NCBI RefSeq assembly: GCF_028683135.1
Contig: NZ_JAJUBB010000002.1
Location: 186,001-250,000 of the forward strand
Direction: 5' to 3'
From: Enterovibrio qingdaonensis
GTDB taxonomy: Bacteria; Pseudomonadota; Gammaproteobacteria; Enterobacterales; Vibrionaceae
DNA: 64,000 bases
Shown: one piece after another, positions 36,858-46,232 of the stretch
Position numbering within the stretch: the first letter of the stretch is position 1
How the letters are laid out: every line of letters begins with the position of its first letter
Notes under the pieces: generated by a model
What the model saw: the letters and a program-made list of their open reading frames with translations, nothing else
The model's database searches: none
Told to the model about the DNA's origin: nothing
Made by a program: the position numbers and the translations under genes

Positions 36858-38633
36858 TTACGCGGGTTCTTTCTCCGCCGCTAATTGCAGGGTAATCGCC
36901 CTTGGCGAAAATCCACTTAATAGCCGAACGCATTCAATGTCGTTGTGGACGCCAAGTTTCTGGAAAATCCTCGTTTTGTAGGTGCTGACTGTTTTGAAAC
37001 TGATGTCCAAATCACGGGCAATTTTCTTGCACGCCTCGCCTTGGTAGATCTGGTTTAGGACGATTTTCTCTTGTGAAGAGAGCCGTGAAAGCACACCCAA
37101 TTCCTTTTCTAAATTCAGGTGGTTTTCAATCAGGCTTTTAATTTTTATCGCACTGAGATGGGAAGCTTCTTTGTAGTAGAGCATGGCGGGATCCCGCGTC
37201 TCTACGAAATTTTCGTGAAGCACAAACAGGTGAGCGGGGGTTGGGCTTTCTGTTACCAACTTCTCTAAAGGCTGGCGATGACTTTCATCGCAGATCACAA
37301 AGCTAATCAGCTTGTCTGTGAAAAGCTCTTTGGCCTTTATATGGGTTGATGCGGTGAGCACCGTGAGATGAGAACTTTGCAGTTCTAGGGTCTTTTTTAA
37401 GCTAGCGAGTCGAGAAATCCTTGAATCAACCAGCAATACGACGGTGCGCTTCTTTACGCGTTTTTTGGGGCGTCTGATCGCGCCAGGGTTTGAGATTAAA
37501 CGGGTGAGTTTAGTGATGGTTACAGGCTTCGACAGGAATCGACCTTGCCCATAATCGACTTTGTTTTGCTTGAGGTATTCTAAGGTTGCGATGTCTTCAA
37601 CGCCTTCTGCAACACAACGAAGCCCAAGTGACTGCGCAACGGAAATTGCGTTAAAAACAATTTGCTGACAGCCGTAATGGTTCATCGCTTTTTTCACAAA
37701 AGATCTGCTCACCTTCAATTCAGTGACAGGCAAACTTGAAAGCTGCCCGTACGGGTTAACGCCGTTACCAAAATTTTCGATGGAGAAACCCACCCCGAGC
37801 AACCTGAGGTTGGTGATGTTAATCAGTGCATCGAGTGAGGCGAGACAATCGGCGTGCTCATTGATTTCGAGCGTCAGCTTTTTGGGGCTAAAACGGAATT
37901 CATTCAGTACATCAGCAACAGAAGAATAGAATGCCTTATCACGAAGGGTCGTTGGGGAAACGTTAATTGAGAGATTAATGTCGAGTGACGATAAGGTCAT
38001 ATCTAGCATCGCCATTCTCAGTGAACTGAAAAATAACGTGTGTTCCAATCCATTTCGTTCGATAAACGGTTGGCGTTTGTAGGCATACACCAACACGCCT
38101 TCCGTTGTTCTAATCCTCGGCAGTACTTCCACTGCCGCAATGGTATTTTTTCGGATGTTATATTGGGGCTGATAGTAATTCACTAAACCGTGTTTAAACG
38201 CCTTTAGAAGCTGTTCGTCTTCACTGTCATCATGGAGGATGCGCGCTTTGGCTTGTGCGAAGCGAAGAGCCTGCTGGATGACGCTTTCCAAGGTTTCAGC
38301 ATTGAAGGTGTTATGAATGCGCTCAATGCTATCCGCACCAGCCACGCGGCAGATTTGGGCGGTGACGCCAGTAAATCGGTCATCTTGCCGACAGGAAAGT
38401 ACAACAGCAACACAGTTATTATTTGCTTTGAGTAAAGATATTGACGCACTGATGTTCGCGGCATTGTTTGCGACATACTTGCTGTCGTACAGAATAACAA
38501 TGTCGCTATCACTTAATGTTCCTAACTCTAAAGGGTGAACAAAGACGCTTTCGTGATAAAAAGATGCGCGTTCTAAATTGTTTTTGATTTTGTTTCGCTT
38601 TGCATCTTTCGTGTAAGCCACACACACTTTCAT
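36858..38633 (-). CDS. Degenerate EAL-domain protein with receiver-like and LuxR-type HTH domains
   Basis: Protein of about 591 residues. Order: N-terminal receiver-like region (1-125), EAL domain (about 150-385), second receiver-like region (about 398-490) and C-terminal LuxR/NarL HTH (about 517-577, LSSQEKIVLNQIYQGEACKKIARDLDISFKTVSTYKTRI). The EAL is eroded: EAL reads EVL (Glu kept), but the metal-binding DDFG is ENFG (286-289) and the KID motif is KVS (308). Phosphodiesterase activity is therefore unlikely; binding of c-di-GMP is possible. ATG 38633 gives the natural N-terminus MKVCVAYTKD. It is probably a c-di-GMP- or partner-responsive transcription factor. Confidence 0.88.
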   Translation of the reverse strand: MKVCVAYTKDAKRNKIKNNLERASFYHESVFVHPLELGTLSDSDIVILYDSKYVANNAANISASISLLKANNNCVAVVLSCRQDDRFTGVTAQICRVAGADSIERIHNTFNAETLESVIQQALRFAQAKARILHDDSEDEQLLKAFKHGLVNYYQPQYNIRKNTIAAVEVLPRIRTTEGVLVYAYKRQPFIERNGLEHTLFFSSLRMAMLDMTLSSLDINLSINVSPTTLRDKAFYSSVADVLNEFRFSPKKLTLEINEHADCLASLDALINITNLRLLGVGFSIENFGNGVNPYGQLSSLPVTELKVSRSFVKKAMNHYGCQQIVFNAISVAQSLGLRCVAEGVEDIATLEYLKQNKVDYGQGRFLSKPVTITKLTRLISNPGAIRRPKKRVKKRTVVLLVDSRISRLASLKKTLELQSSHLTVLTASTHIKAKELFTDKLISFVICDESHRQPLEKLVTESPTPAHLFVLHENFVETRDPAMLYYKEASHLSAIKIKSLIENHLNLEKELGVLSRLSSQEKIVLNQIYQGEACKKIARDLDISFKTVSTYKTRIFQKLGVHNDIECVRLLSGFSPRAITLQLAAEKEPA

Positions 38634-38992
38634 CGAACATCCTTGTTTATCTGGTACTGCTGAATAGCACAACGTCCGTATTGCTAATCATTGATAACGT
38701 TGCGAGTTAAGGTAGTGATTACGATGTATGGCGTAAAGCGAGAAAAATTGCGTGTTAATAATCGAGTTTTCGATGATGGATGCAAAAGCAAGAGGTGGGC
38801 TTGTTATCTTTTAGGCTGGCATGTCTGGCTGCACGGATGAAGGCTCCAGATTTGTCCGTTTAAAAATATTTAAATTTTTTCACCTTTTCTTCGTCTTTTC
38901 GTCGCGCTCTCCGTCTTATAAGCAAAGAATACGTAAAAAACGCTCGCAATCGCTTGAGTGTTTTTGTCAACATAATGAAATAAAAAGAAAAA
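38634..38992. other. Intergenic region upstream of gshA
   Basis: About 360 bp between the divergent EAL-HTH gene and gshA. It must hold the promoters of both; AT-rich just before gshA. No convincing operator, tRNA or small gene recognised. Confidence 0.4.
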
Positions 38993-40531
38993 ATGAAAAA
39001 AATATCGATGAGCACGTTTGCAGGGACGCTAGGTGGCATTCGCCGCGGAATCGAAAAGGAAACCGTTCGTACTACCCCAAAAGGGGCTATTTCACCATTA
39101 TCACACCCTAAATCTTTAGGCTCGGCATTGATGCACCCGTTTATCACGACGGATTTTGCTGAGGCGCAACTAGAGCTTATTACGCCGGCATACACGGATA
39201 AGAAAGCGGTGTTCTCTCACTTAGGCGCATTGCATCATTTTGTCGCCAATAATTTGCCGAGCAATGAAATGCTCTGGCCAGCAAGTTTGCCGCCAGTATT
39301 GCCTGATGAAGCCGCCATCGTGATTGCTCATTATGGCTCTTCTAATGCGGCTGAAATGAAAATGCGCTACCGCCAAGGTTTGGCAAATCGCTACGGCAAG
39401 CGCATGCAGACGATTTCTGGCATTCATTATAATTTTTCGCTGCCTGAAAGCTTTTGGGTTGAATTGCACCAGCAAGAAAACAGCGAATTGCCACTGGCGG
39501 ACTTTATCTCGAAACGTTACTTCCATTTGATACGTAATGCATTGCGTCACGGATGGATTGTGGCGTATTTGTTTGGGGCATCTCCTGCACTGGACAAAAG
39601 CTACCTGGAAGGACGTGAGCATGATTTATTGCCAATGGGTGATGAAACCTTTTACCTGCCTTGGGCAACCTCATTACGTCTGAGCAGTATTGGTTATACA
39701 AACAGTGAGCAGTCACAGTACCCAATTAGCTACAACGACAAAAACACATATTTAAAAGGTGTGTCGGCTTTGTTATCGAAGCCAAGTGAAAAATACCTCT
39801 CAATTGATGAAGGGCAACAGCTAAACAAAGCCATTCTTCAATTGGAAGCCGAGCTTTATGGTGCGATTAGGCCGAAAGTCGTGGCGAAAGACATGCGTCC
39901 TCTTGAGGCACTTTGCCGCAAGGGTGTGGAATACGTCGAGCTTCGTACAGTGGACAATAATCCCTATTTGCCTCTGGGTATCAATGAAACGCAAAGTCAT
40001 TTTCTGGATCTGTTCCTGACCTATTGTGCGTTATCACCAAGTCCTGAGCTTACCGTGGATGAGCAAGCAGTGATCAAAACGCGCATGGAGTCGGTAGCAA
40101 CAGAGGGTCGTAAACCGAATCTCATGTTACCAACACTCGACGGCGAGCGTGCTCTGACAGAAATGGGCGCAGAATTGCTTGCTGACATGACCGATGTGGC
40201 TGCGATGTTCGATCATGCCTTCGAGACTCACGAGTATTCGCAAAGCTTGATGCTAGAAACCCAAAAGCTTGCTGATCAATCTCTGACGCCTTCTGCTCAA
40301 ATGTTGCAGGACATGCAGCAAGACGGCATCGGTTACACCACCTTGGTTAGCAAGATCTCTCAGGCGCACATGAAATACCACCGTGCGAATGAGATTGCCC
40401 CCGATTTTCAGGCTGAACTATCGGCATTGGTGACCACGTCTTTGAACGAGCAAAAAACGTTGGAAGCCGAACAACATCTGCCGTTCGAAGACTTCCTTAC
40501 CCAGAAAAACGCGATGACCTGCGACTGTTAA
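38993..40531 (+). CDS. gshA: Glutamate-cysteine ligase (E. coli-type GshA)
   Basis: Ligase of 512 residues making gamma-glutamylcysteine from Glu, Cys and ATP, first step of glutathione synthesis. The E. coli-type signatures are clear: GIRRGIEKETVR, HPFITTDFAEAQLELITP, RYGKRMQTISGIHYNFSLPESFW and ATSLRLSSIGYTNSEQS. It is 17 bp upstream of two half-ABC transporter genes and a glutathione synthetase gene on the same strand, forming an apparent operon. A first gene with this architecture suggests dedicated thiol production; a separate housekeeping gshA elsewhere in the genome is possible. Confidence 0.95.
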   Translation: MKKISMSTFAGTLGGIRRGIEKETVRTTPKGAISPLSHPKSLGSALMHPFITTDFAEAQLELITPAYTDKKAVFSHLGALHHFVANNLPSNEMLWPASLPPVLPDEAAIVIAHYGSSNAAEMKMRYRQGLANRYGKRMQTISGIHYNFSLPESFWVELHQQENSELPLADFISKRYFHLIRNALRHGWIVAYLFGASPALDKSYLEGREHDLLPMGDETFYLPWATSLRLSSIGYTNSEQSQYPISYNDKNTYLKGVSALLSKPSEKYLSIDEGQQLNKAILQLEAELYGAIRPKVVAKDMRPLEALCRKGVEYVELRTVDNNPYLPLGINETQSHFLDLFLTYCALSPSPELTVDEQAVIKTRMESVATEGRKPNLMLPTLDGERALTEMGAELLADMTDVAAMFDHAFETHEYSQSLMLETQKLADQSLTPSAQMLQDMQQDGIGYTTLVSKISQAHMKYHRANEIAPDFQAELSALVTTSLNEQKTLEAEQHLPFEDFLTQKNAMTCDC

Positions 40532-40548
40532 ACTGAGATATACACTTC

Positions 40549-42339
40549 ATGGAATTAATCTGGAAAATGCGCGGGTATATGCGACTGTGTACCCGACGTT
40601 ATCTTATTGCCTTTGCTGCGCTTCAAACCGTTGCGCTGCTTAACTTGGCACCACCATGGTTGATAGGGCGCATCGTTGACGCTATCAGTACCGATACATT
40701 AACGGCACGTTTTCTTGGCGTCCATTTGGTCGGTATTGTGGTCGCAGCACTAGCAATGTATGGACTTCGCTATGTGTGGAACAGCCAACTGTATGGCGCG
40801 GCAATTGAGATCTCGCGTGCCGTACGCACCGATTTGTTTGCGCATCTGACGCGATTGTCGCCGTCGTTCTACCACAAATACAGCACGGGCGATTTAATGG
40901 CACATGCCACGAATGACCTCAACGCTGTAGAGCAGGCCGCCGGTGATGGTGTAATGACGCTGGTGGATTCTTTAATCGCTGGATTCACCGTTATATTTGG
41001 CATGGTGTTTTTGGTGAGCGGTCAATTAACTGCCGTTGCATTGCTGCCATTTCCATTGTTGGTACTGGTTACTCGTCGATATGGCGCAGGCATGCAGAAA
41101 CGCTTTGGCCGTGCACAAGGCGCGTTTTCGCACCTAAACGAAGAGGTGAGGGAAACGGTCGCGGGCATCCGTGCGGTGCGCTCTCACGGGATCAATGCGC
41201 GTCAGCAAGACCGTTTTGCGGAAAAGCTGGATGAAACATTGGACGCTAACATTGAAGTGGCCAAAGTCGACTCCTTGTTCGGCCCTACGATCCAACTGAT
41301 CTATGGTTCATCGTTTGTGATCACCTTGGTGTACGGCGCATGGCTTATCAATACTGGCGCATTGACGGTCGGTCTGTTTACCAGCTTTACGCTTTACTTG
41401 GCGCAGTTGCTTGGCCCATTCCTACAATTTGGCTGGCAGTTCAACGTGTTTCAACGCGGTAATACTTCCTGGGCACGTTTAGAAAAAGTGTTTAGCCAGA
41501 AACCGGATGTCGTCGAAGGGTCAAGGGTATTGGTAAGAGACAGTGCACGTGATCTCTTGGTGGATATTCACACGTTCACTTACCCAGCATCAGAAAGGAC
41601 GGCATTGGACAATGTCAGTTTCGCTATTAAGCAAGGTGGCTTTATCGGTGTTACAGGCCCAACGGGCGGCGGTAAAAGTACGTTAATCAGCCTTATGCTG
41701 CGTCAGTTTAGCCTTAGTGACGGTCAATCGACGATCACCTTGGCAGGTGAAAGCACTGACGCACTGACTTTTGATTCGTTACGCAGCAGCATGGCGTGGG
41801 TGCCTCAAAAGCCGTTGCTGTTTTCTGGTTCGATAGCCGACAACATCGCGCTGGGTAAACCCAATGCATCAATACAAGAGATTGAGTTTGTCGCAGAAGT
41901 CGCGGGTATCAAAGCGGAAATTAACGCGCTGAAAGCGGGCTTTAACAGCGAACTGACGGAGAATGGTGGCAACCTTTCTGGCGGTCAAAAGCAGCGCATC
42001 GCATTAGCGCGTGCCCTGTTGACCGACGCGGACATCCTGCTATTGGATGATCCGTTCAGTGCGCTCGACATGAAAACCGAAGCGTTGGTGCGACAGAACC
42101 TCAAAACGCACTTTGGTCATAAAGCCATGCTGCTGGTAACCCAGCGTTTGCCTAACCTACGCCATGCAGATGACATTCTCGTCCTAGAGCAAGGTAAAGT
42201 CATTGAGCGTGGTGATCACCAGAGCTTGATGAACCTTGATGGCTGGTACGCGAAAGTGTACGAAAGACAAGCACATCACCCATTACAGGAAAACCTGCCA
42301 ATACCAACGATGAAAGAACGGGAAGTAAGCCATGTTTAA
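40549..42339 (+). CDS. ABC exporter half-transporter, MdlA/CydD-like (degenerate-site partner)
   Basis: Half-transporter of 596 residues: six-helix membrane domain (about 1-310) and ATPase domain (about 330-575). Walker A is GPTGGGKST, signature LSGGQKQRIALARAL is canonical, but Walker B ends LLLDDPFSALD, with Asp where the catalytic Glu normally sits. It starts 17 bp after gshA and overlaps the next half-transporter by 8 bp, so the two form a heterodimer. The closest overall type is MdlA/SmdA multidrug-like exporters; position suggests a thiol or glutathione-related substrate. Confidence 0.93.
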   Translation: MELIWKMRGYMRLCTRRYLIAFAALQTVALLNLAPPWLIGRIVDAISTDTLTARFLGVHLVGIVVAALAMYGLRYVWNSQLYGAAIEISRAVRTDLFAHLTRLSPSFYHKYSTGDLMAHATNDLNAVEQAAGDGVMTLVDSLIAGFTVIFGMVFLVSGQLTAVALLPFPLLVLVTRRYGAGMQKRFGRAQGAFSHLNEEVRETVAGIRAVRSHGINARQQDRFAEKLDETLDANIEVAKVDSLFGPTIQLIYGSSFVITLVYGAWLINTGALTVGLFTSFTLYLAQLLGPFLQFGWQFNVFQRGNTSWARLEKVFSQKPDVVEGSRVLVRDSARDLLVDIHTFTYPASERTALDNVSFAIKQGGFIGVTGPTGGGKSTLISLMLRQFSLSDGQSTITLAGESTDALTFDSLRSSMAWVPQKPLLFSGSIADNIALGKPNASIQEIEFVAEVAGIKAEINALKAGFNSELTENGGNLSGGQKQRIALARALLTDADILLLDDPFSALDMKTEALVRQNLKTHFGHKAMLLVTQRLPNLRHADDILVLEQGKVIERGDHQSLMNLDGWYAKVYERQAHHPLQENLPIPTMKEREVSHV

Positions 42340-44143
42340 GCCTATGTTCATACGTTCTGGGCAAGGTAACGCGTTGAAACGCCTGATGGCCTATACCCGA
42401 CCACATAAACTGCGATTTGCCGTCGCATTTTCTTTCTTGCTCGTGGCGGTATCCGCAGAAATGGCGATCCCATGGCTTGCTAAAATCATCATTGATGACG
42501 TCATCGTGCCGCAAACGTTCGATTGGCACCATTTATTGACGTTAAGTGCTGCCGTGCTGGTGTTGTATTTAGTGCAATGCGGATTCCAGTATTTGCAGGC
42601 GGTTTCATTCCGCCACAGCGCATTGCTGGTGGTGAATGATGTGCGAAAGCAGTTATTCAACCACGTATTGAAATTGCCGATTTCGGCGTTTGATCGCACG
42701 GCAACAGGGCGTATGGTGTCATACGTGACAAACGATACCGAGTCGCTGCGGGATCTGTTTGTCTCAACGCTGCCGACCATTATTCAGGGTAGCCTTCGTA
42801 TCACAGGTATCTTTGTGGCGATCGCGTTATTGGATTGGCGTCTCATGGTATTGAGTCTGGTGTTGATACCTATTCTACTAATGACGATGCACTGGTATCG
42901 AAAACTCTCAACGCCAGTGCTTGATGGTATTCGCGTTCAAGTCAGCCACATCAACAACCGTATCAGCGAATCTCTGCAAGGGATGTCATTGGTACAGGCG
43001 TTTGGGCAAGAAAAGGCATTCAGAGAGAAATTCAAGCACGACAACGACGGCTGGTTTGCATTCAGAACCCGATCTATCGCCATTGATAGCTTGATGTTGT
43101 TGCCGTTCACACGCTTGGTTGGCGCATTCGCTGCGTTGGCGATTGTCGCGTGGTTTGGGACTGCGTCTTTGCAAACCGTAGTGGAAATCGGCACCTTGTA
43201 TGCGTTCCTAAACTATATCGAACGTTTCTTTGAACCGTTCCGACAATTGTCGATGGAGCTCAGAAAGATGCAAGTTGCCTTGGTGTCATCGGCGCGTGTG
43301 TTTGAGTTGCTGGATGAACCTACCGATGAAGCGCATAAAGAAGACGTCGCCTCAGTTTCCTTAGCCGACAATAAAGACATTGAGTTTCGTCATGTACGCA
43401 TGGCCTACGAAGAAGGTATCAATGCATTGGACGACGTGAGTTTTGTTGCCAAAAGTGGCCAATTTACGGCTATCGTCGGTCATAGTGGCAGTGGTAAAAG
43501 CTCCGTTGTGAACCTGTTGATGCGTTTTTACCAACACCATGAAGGCGAGGTGTTGATTGGTGGCAAGCCAATCCAAACATTGCCGGACTCTCAAGTTCGG
43601 CAACTGATAGGGCTGGTCTCACAAGACCCTTACATGTTCTCAGGAAGCATCAAAGAGAACATAGATTTGTCGTTGTCGGCGCAGAGTTCAAACGCTGCAA
43701 TGCTGGCGGCGCAAGCGGTGAATGCATCCAGCTTTATCGAACGCTTGCCTCAAGGCTACGATCACCAACCGGGTCATGGTGGCGCGTCGCTTTCCGTGGG
43801 AGAAAAGCAGCTTGTTGCGCTAGCGCGCGTGTTAGCACATGGGCCTGAAATATACCTTTTGGATGAAGCCACAGCGAACATCGACAGTGAAACCGAAGAA
43901 GCTGTAAAACGAGCATTATCGAACATCCAGCAGGGAAGAACCGTAATTGCAGTTGCGCACCGTCTCTCGACGGTCAGAAATGCCGATCAAATACTGGTCA
44001 TGAGCAAAGGGAAGATTGTTCAACGTGGTACGCATGACGAATTGGTGTCTCAAACAGGTGAGTACCGAGAGCTGTATTTAGCTCAGAAAGAAAAAGAAGA
44101 ACATGAATCCGAAAATGCCCACCTCGGTCTTGCGACCGCTTAA
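42332..44143 (+). CDS. ABC exporter half-transporter, MdlB-like (catalytic partner)
   Basis: Half-transporter of 603 residues with a six-helix membrane domain and ATPase domain (about 355-585). Walker A GHSGSGKSS and Walker B IYLLDEATANID (canonical Glu) are present, but the signature is LSVGEKQ instead of LSGGQ. Combined with the upstream partner this gives one consensus ATP site (this Walker B with the partner's LSGGQ) and one degenerate site, the asymmetry known for heterodimeric exporters. It is 25 bp upstream of the glutathione synthetase gene. Confidence 0.93.
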   Translation: MFKPMFIRSGQGNALKRLMAYTRPHKLRFAVAFSFLLVAVSAEMAIPWLAKIIIDDVIVPQTFDWHHLLTLSAAVLVLYLVQCGFQYLQAVSFRHSALLVVNDVRKQLFNHVLKLPISAFDRTATGRMVSYVTNDTESLRDLFVSTLPTIIQGSLRITGIFVAIALLDWRLMVLSLVLIPILLMTMHWYRKLSTPVLDGIRVQVSHINNRISESLQGMSLVQAFGQEKAFREKFKHDNDGWFAFRTRSIAIDSLMLLPFTRLVGAFAALAIVAWFGTASLQTVVEIGTLYAFLNYIERFFEPFRQLSMELRKMQVALVSSARVFELLDEPTDEAHKEDVASVSLADNKDIEFRHVRMAYEEGINALDDVSFVAKSGQFTAIVGHSGSGKSSVVNLLMRFYQHHEGEVLIGGKPIQTLPDSQVRQLIGLVSQDPYMFSGSIKENIDLSLSAQSSNAAMLAAQAVNASSFIERLPQGYDHQPGHGGASLSVGEKQLVALARVLAHGPEIYLLDEATANIDSETEEAVKRALSNIQQGRTVIAVAHRLSTVRNADQILVMSKGKIVQRGTHDELVSQTGEYRELYLAQKEKEEHESENAHLGLATA

Positions 44144-44168
44144 GGCATTGGGCGAGTAAGGTAGTACG

Positions 44169-45629
44169 ATGAATAACTTGAACACCCCTTTGATTGATAC
44201 ACAAATCACCGATGAAGCCACACAGTGGGCAATCATGCATGGTGTGGCGATTAAAAACGCAGACGGCACGGCGCGTCATTGTCCGTTCAGCATTGCACCA
44301 ATGACGATGAAACGTCGTGTGTATGAGCATTTATTGAAGGTCACGCCGATACTGACCAAGCTGATCAGCAATGTCTCGGAAGACCATGCGTTCTTGAGTT
44401 CCTCGTTGAGCAATATGTCCAAAGCGGATCCTTTCTTTGGTCGTTTATTGTGGATGCATGAGCAAATCCACGGTACGCAAGATGCGCCAAAAACTGCGAA
44501 ACGTCAGCCTTTGCTGCTAATGCGTACTGATTATATGGATGACCGCCAACAAGGAGCCAAAGTTATCGAGTTCAATGGTATTGCGGCGGGTATGGGACCG
44601 TTCGGCCAGCGTGCAAATGAACTGCATGACTTTATGCGTCGTCAGTGGCCTAAGACGTACCAAGATTGGATTGAATCGCCAACGGCAATGCCAGCCCAAA
44701 ACCAATGCTTAGAGCAATTGGCCCACGCGATCACTACCGCTGGGCAGAAAGTCCGCGATGAATTTGGTGAAGAAGGGAAGCCTACCTTCCTGATGGTCGT
44801 ACAAAAAGACGAAGACAATGTTTATGACCAGCACTTACTGGAAGTGGCGTTGCAGGCACGCGGGATCCGCACCGTGCGTCGTACCTTCCATCAGCTATCA
44901 ACGCAGCTTTCATCGGGTGAGAACAAACGCTTGATGTTGGAAAATGTGGGTGCATTGGATGTGGTTTACTTGCGTGCGGGTTACCAGTTCCTTGATTACT
45001 TTGCTCCAGAGTTGATGGAGCCAAATTGCTGCGCGACCTTGAGCCAAATTCGTGTGTTTATCGAACAACACAATGTGGCAGTGAATGCGACCGTCAGCCA
45101 ACAGTTGGCAACCAGCAAAACCATGCAAATGTTGCTGACTATGATGGAAACCCAATCTTTGACGCAATGGGGACTGACCGAGGAAGAGGCGGTGTTAGTA
45201 AACAGCGTACTCGCAGACATGTTGCCGATTTCCCAGAAGCGTATTGAATGGTTTGAAAACGACGCCATCAAACAAGATTGGGTGTTGAAAAACCAAGGTG
45301 AGGGCGGTGGTCACTGTGTCTTTGGCGAGGATATCAGCGTTACACTGCAATCGCTCAAACCTGAAGACTACGATGCATGGGCATTGATGCAGCGTTTGTA
45401 CCCGCATGAACGCGAACGTCCAACGGTGGCGGTTCGTAACGGTGAACAAACTCAGGTAGATGACCTAGTTAGTGAAATCGGTTTGTTTACCGCGTTTTTC
45501 AATGGTAAGCCGGTTACTGAACTCGACGGTTACGCAGGCTACCTTGTCCGAAGTAAGCCCGCGAAAGAAAACGAAGGCGGCATTCATAGTGGGAAAGGAA
45601 TCTTGGATTCCATTACGCTGGTTGACTGA
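44169..45629 (+). CDS. Eukaryotic-type glutathione synthetase
   Basis: ATP-grasp ligase of 486 residues, similar in length to the animal/plant enzyme and unrelated in sequence to bacterial GshB. Family segments in order: FLMVVQKDEDNVYDQ, VVYLRAGYQ, the glycine-rich WVLKNQGEGGGHCVFG (about residues 370-385), VSEIGLFTAFF, and the C-terminal GYLVRSKPAKENEGGIHSG followed by GILDSITLVD. The EGGI-x-SG lid corresponds to the eukaryotic EGGVAAG lid. It would add Gly (or another amino acid) to gamma-Glu-Cys. Fourth gene of the gshA operon, followed by a terminator. A domain-to-bacterium transfer in the past is likely. Confidence 0.92.
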   Translation: MNNLNTPLIDTQITDEATQWAIMHGVAIKNADGTARHCPFSIAPMTMKRRVYEHLLKVTPILTKLISNVSEDHAFLSSSLSNMSKADPFFGRLLWMHEQIHGTQDAPKTAKRQPLLLMRTDYMDDRQQGAKVIEFNGIAAGMGPFGQRANELHDFMRRQWPKTYQDWIESPTAMPAQNQCLEQLAHAITTAGQKVRDEFGEEGKPTFLMVVQKDEDNVYDQHLLEVALQARGIRTVRRTFHQLSTQLSSGENKRLMLENVGALDVVYLRAGYQFLDYFAPELMEPNCCATLSQIRVFIEQHNVAVNATVSQQLATSKTMQMLLTMMETQSLTQWGLTEEEAVLVNSVLADMLPISQKRIEWFENDAIKQDWVLKNQGEGGGHCVFGEDISVTLQSLKPEDYDAWALMQRLYPHERERPTVAVRNGEQTQVDDLVSEIGLFTAFFNGKPVTELDGYAGYLVRSKPAKENEGGIHSGKGILDSITLVD

Positions 45630-45652
45630 TATACTTTCACACTATAACCATC

Positions 45653-45678
45653 AAGGCCGCGGATTTCGCGGCCTTTGC
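45653..45678 (+). terminator. Rho-independent terminator of the gshA operon
   Basis: Stem AAGGCCGCG-GATTT-CGCGGCCTT followed by a short T-rich stretch, 25 bp after the synthetase stop and just before the sigma-factor gene. Confidence 0.75.
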
Positions 45679-45692
45679 ATTCGAGTAAGACG

Positions 45693-46232
45693 ATGACAAT
45701 AGAAGCTGTTTGGAGCGAATATCAATCTAGCGTAAAAGCCTTTCTTCATGCGAAAGTCTCGAACCCAGATGATGTAGATGACTTACTTCAAGACATCGTT
45801 TTGAAAACCTATCTGCATCTTGAAGAAATTCGTGACAACACCAAAGTGAAGTCTTGGCTATTTCAGGTGGCCAACAACGCTATCATCGATTTTTATCGTC
45901 AGAAGGGAAAAGGGAAAGAACTTTCTCAAGACGACCTTTGGTTTGAAAACGACAAAGATGAAGTGAGGGAAGAGCTTGCGAGTTGTGTACTGCCTTTCAT
46001 TCAGGAATTGCCGCAAGATGACGCCGATATGCTGACCGCAATCGAGCTTCACGGTAAATCCCAAAAAGAGTATGCCGACGAACATGGCATCAACTACTCC
46101 ACACTAAAATCACGCCTTCAGAAAAGCCGTTCACGCGTTAACTCTCTGTTCAACGAATGCTGTGAGCTAAAACTCGATAAAAACGGCAACGTGATTGATT
46201 ATGAGGCGAGGGGAAATGGGCGTGGTTGTTGA
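45693..46232 (+). CDS. ECF RNA polymerase sigma factor, SigZ-like
   Basis: Sigma factor of 179 residues with region 2 (about 8-75: DVDDLLQDIVLKTYLHLEEIRD, then VKSWLFQVANNAIIDFYRQK) and region 4 (about 105-155: LHGKSQKEYADEHGINYSTLKSRLQKSRSRV). The ATG at 45693 follows the upstream terminator stem by a few bases; an upstream in-frame ATG at 45675 lies inside the stem and is rejected. No anti-sigma gene adjoins it. The SigZ-like naming rests on the FYRQ and ELHGKSQ patterns. Confidence 0.88.
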   Translation: MTIEAVWSEYQSSVKAFLHAKVSNPDDVDDLLQDIVLKTYLHLEEIRDNTKVKSWLFQVANNAIIDFYRQKGKGKELSQDDLWFENDKDEVREELASCVLPFIQELPQDDADMLTAIELHGKSQKEYADEHGINYSTLKSRLQKSRSRVNSLFNECCELKLDKNGNVIDYEARGNGRGC

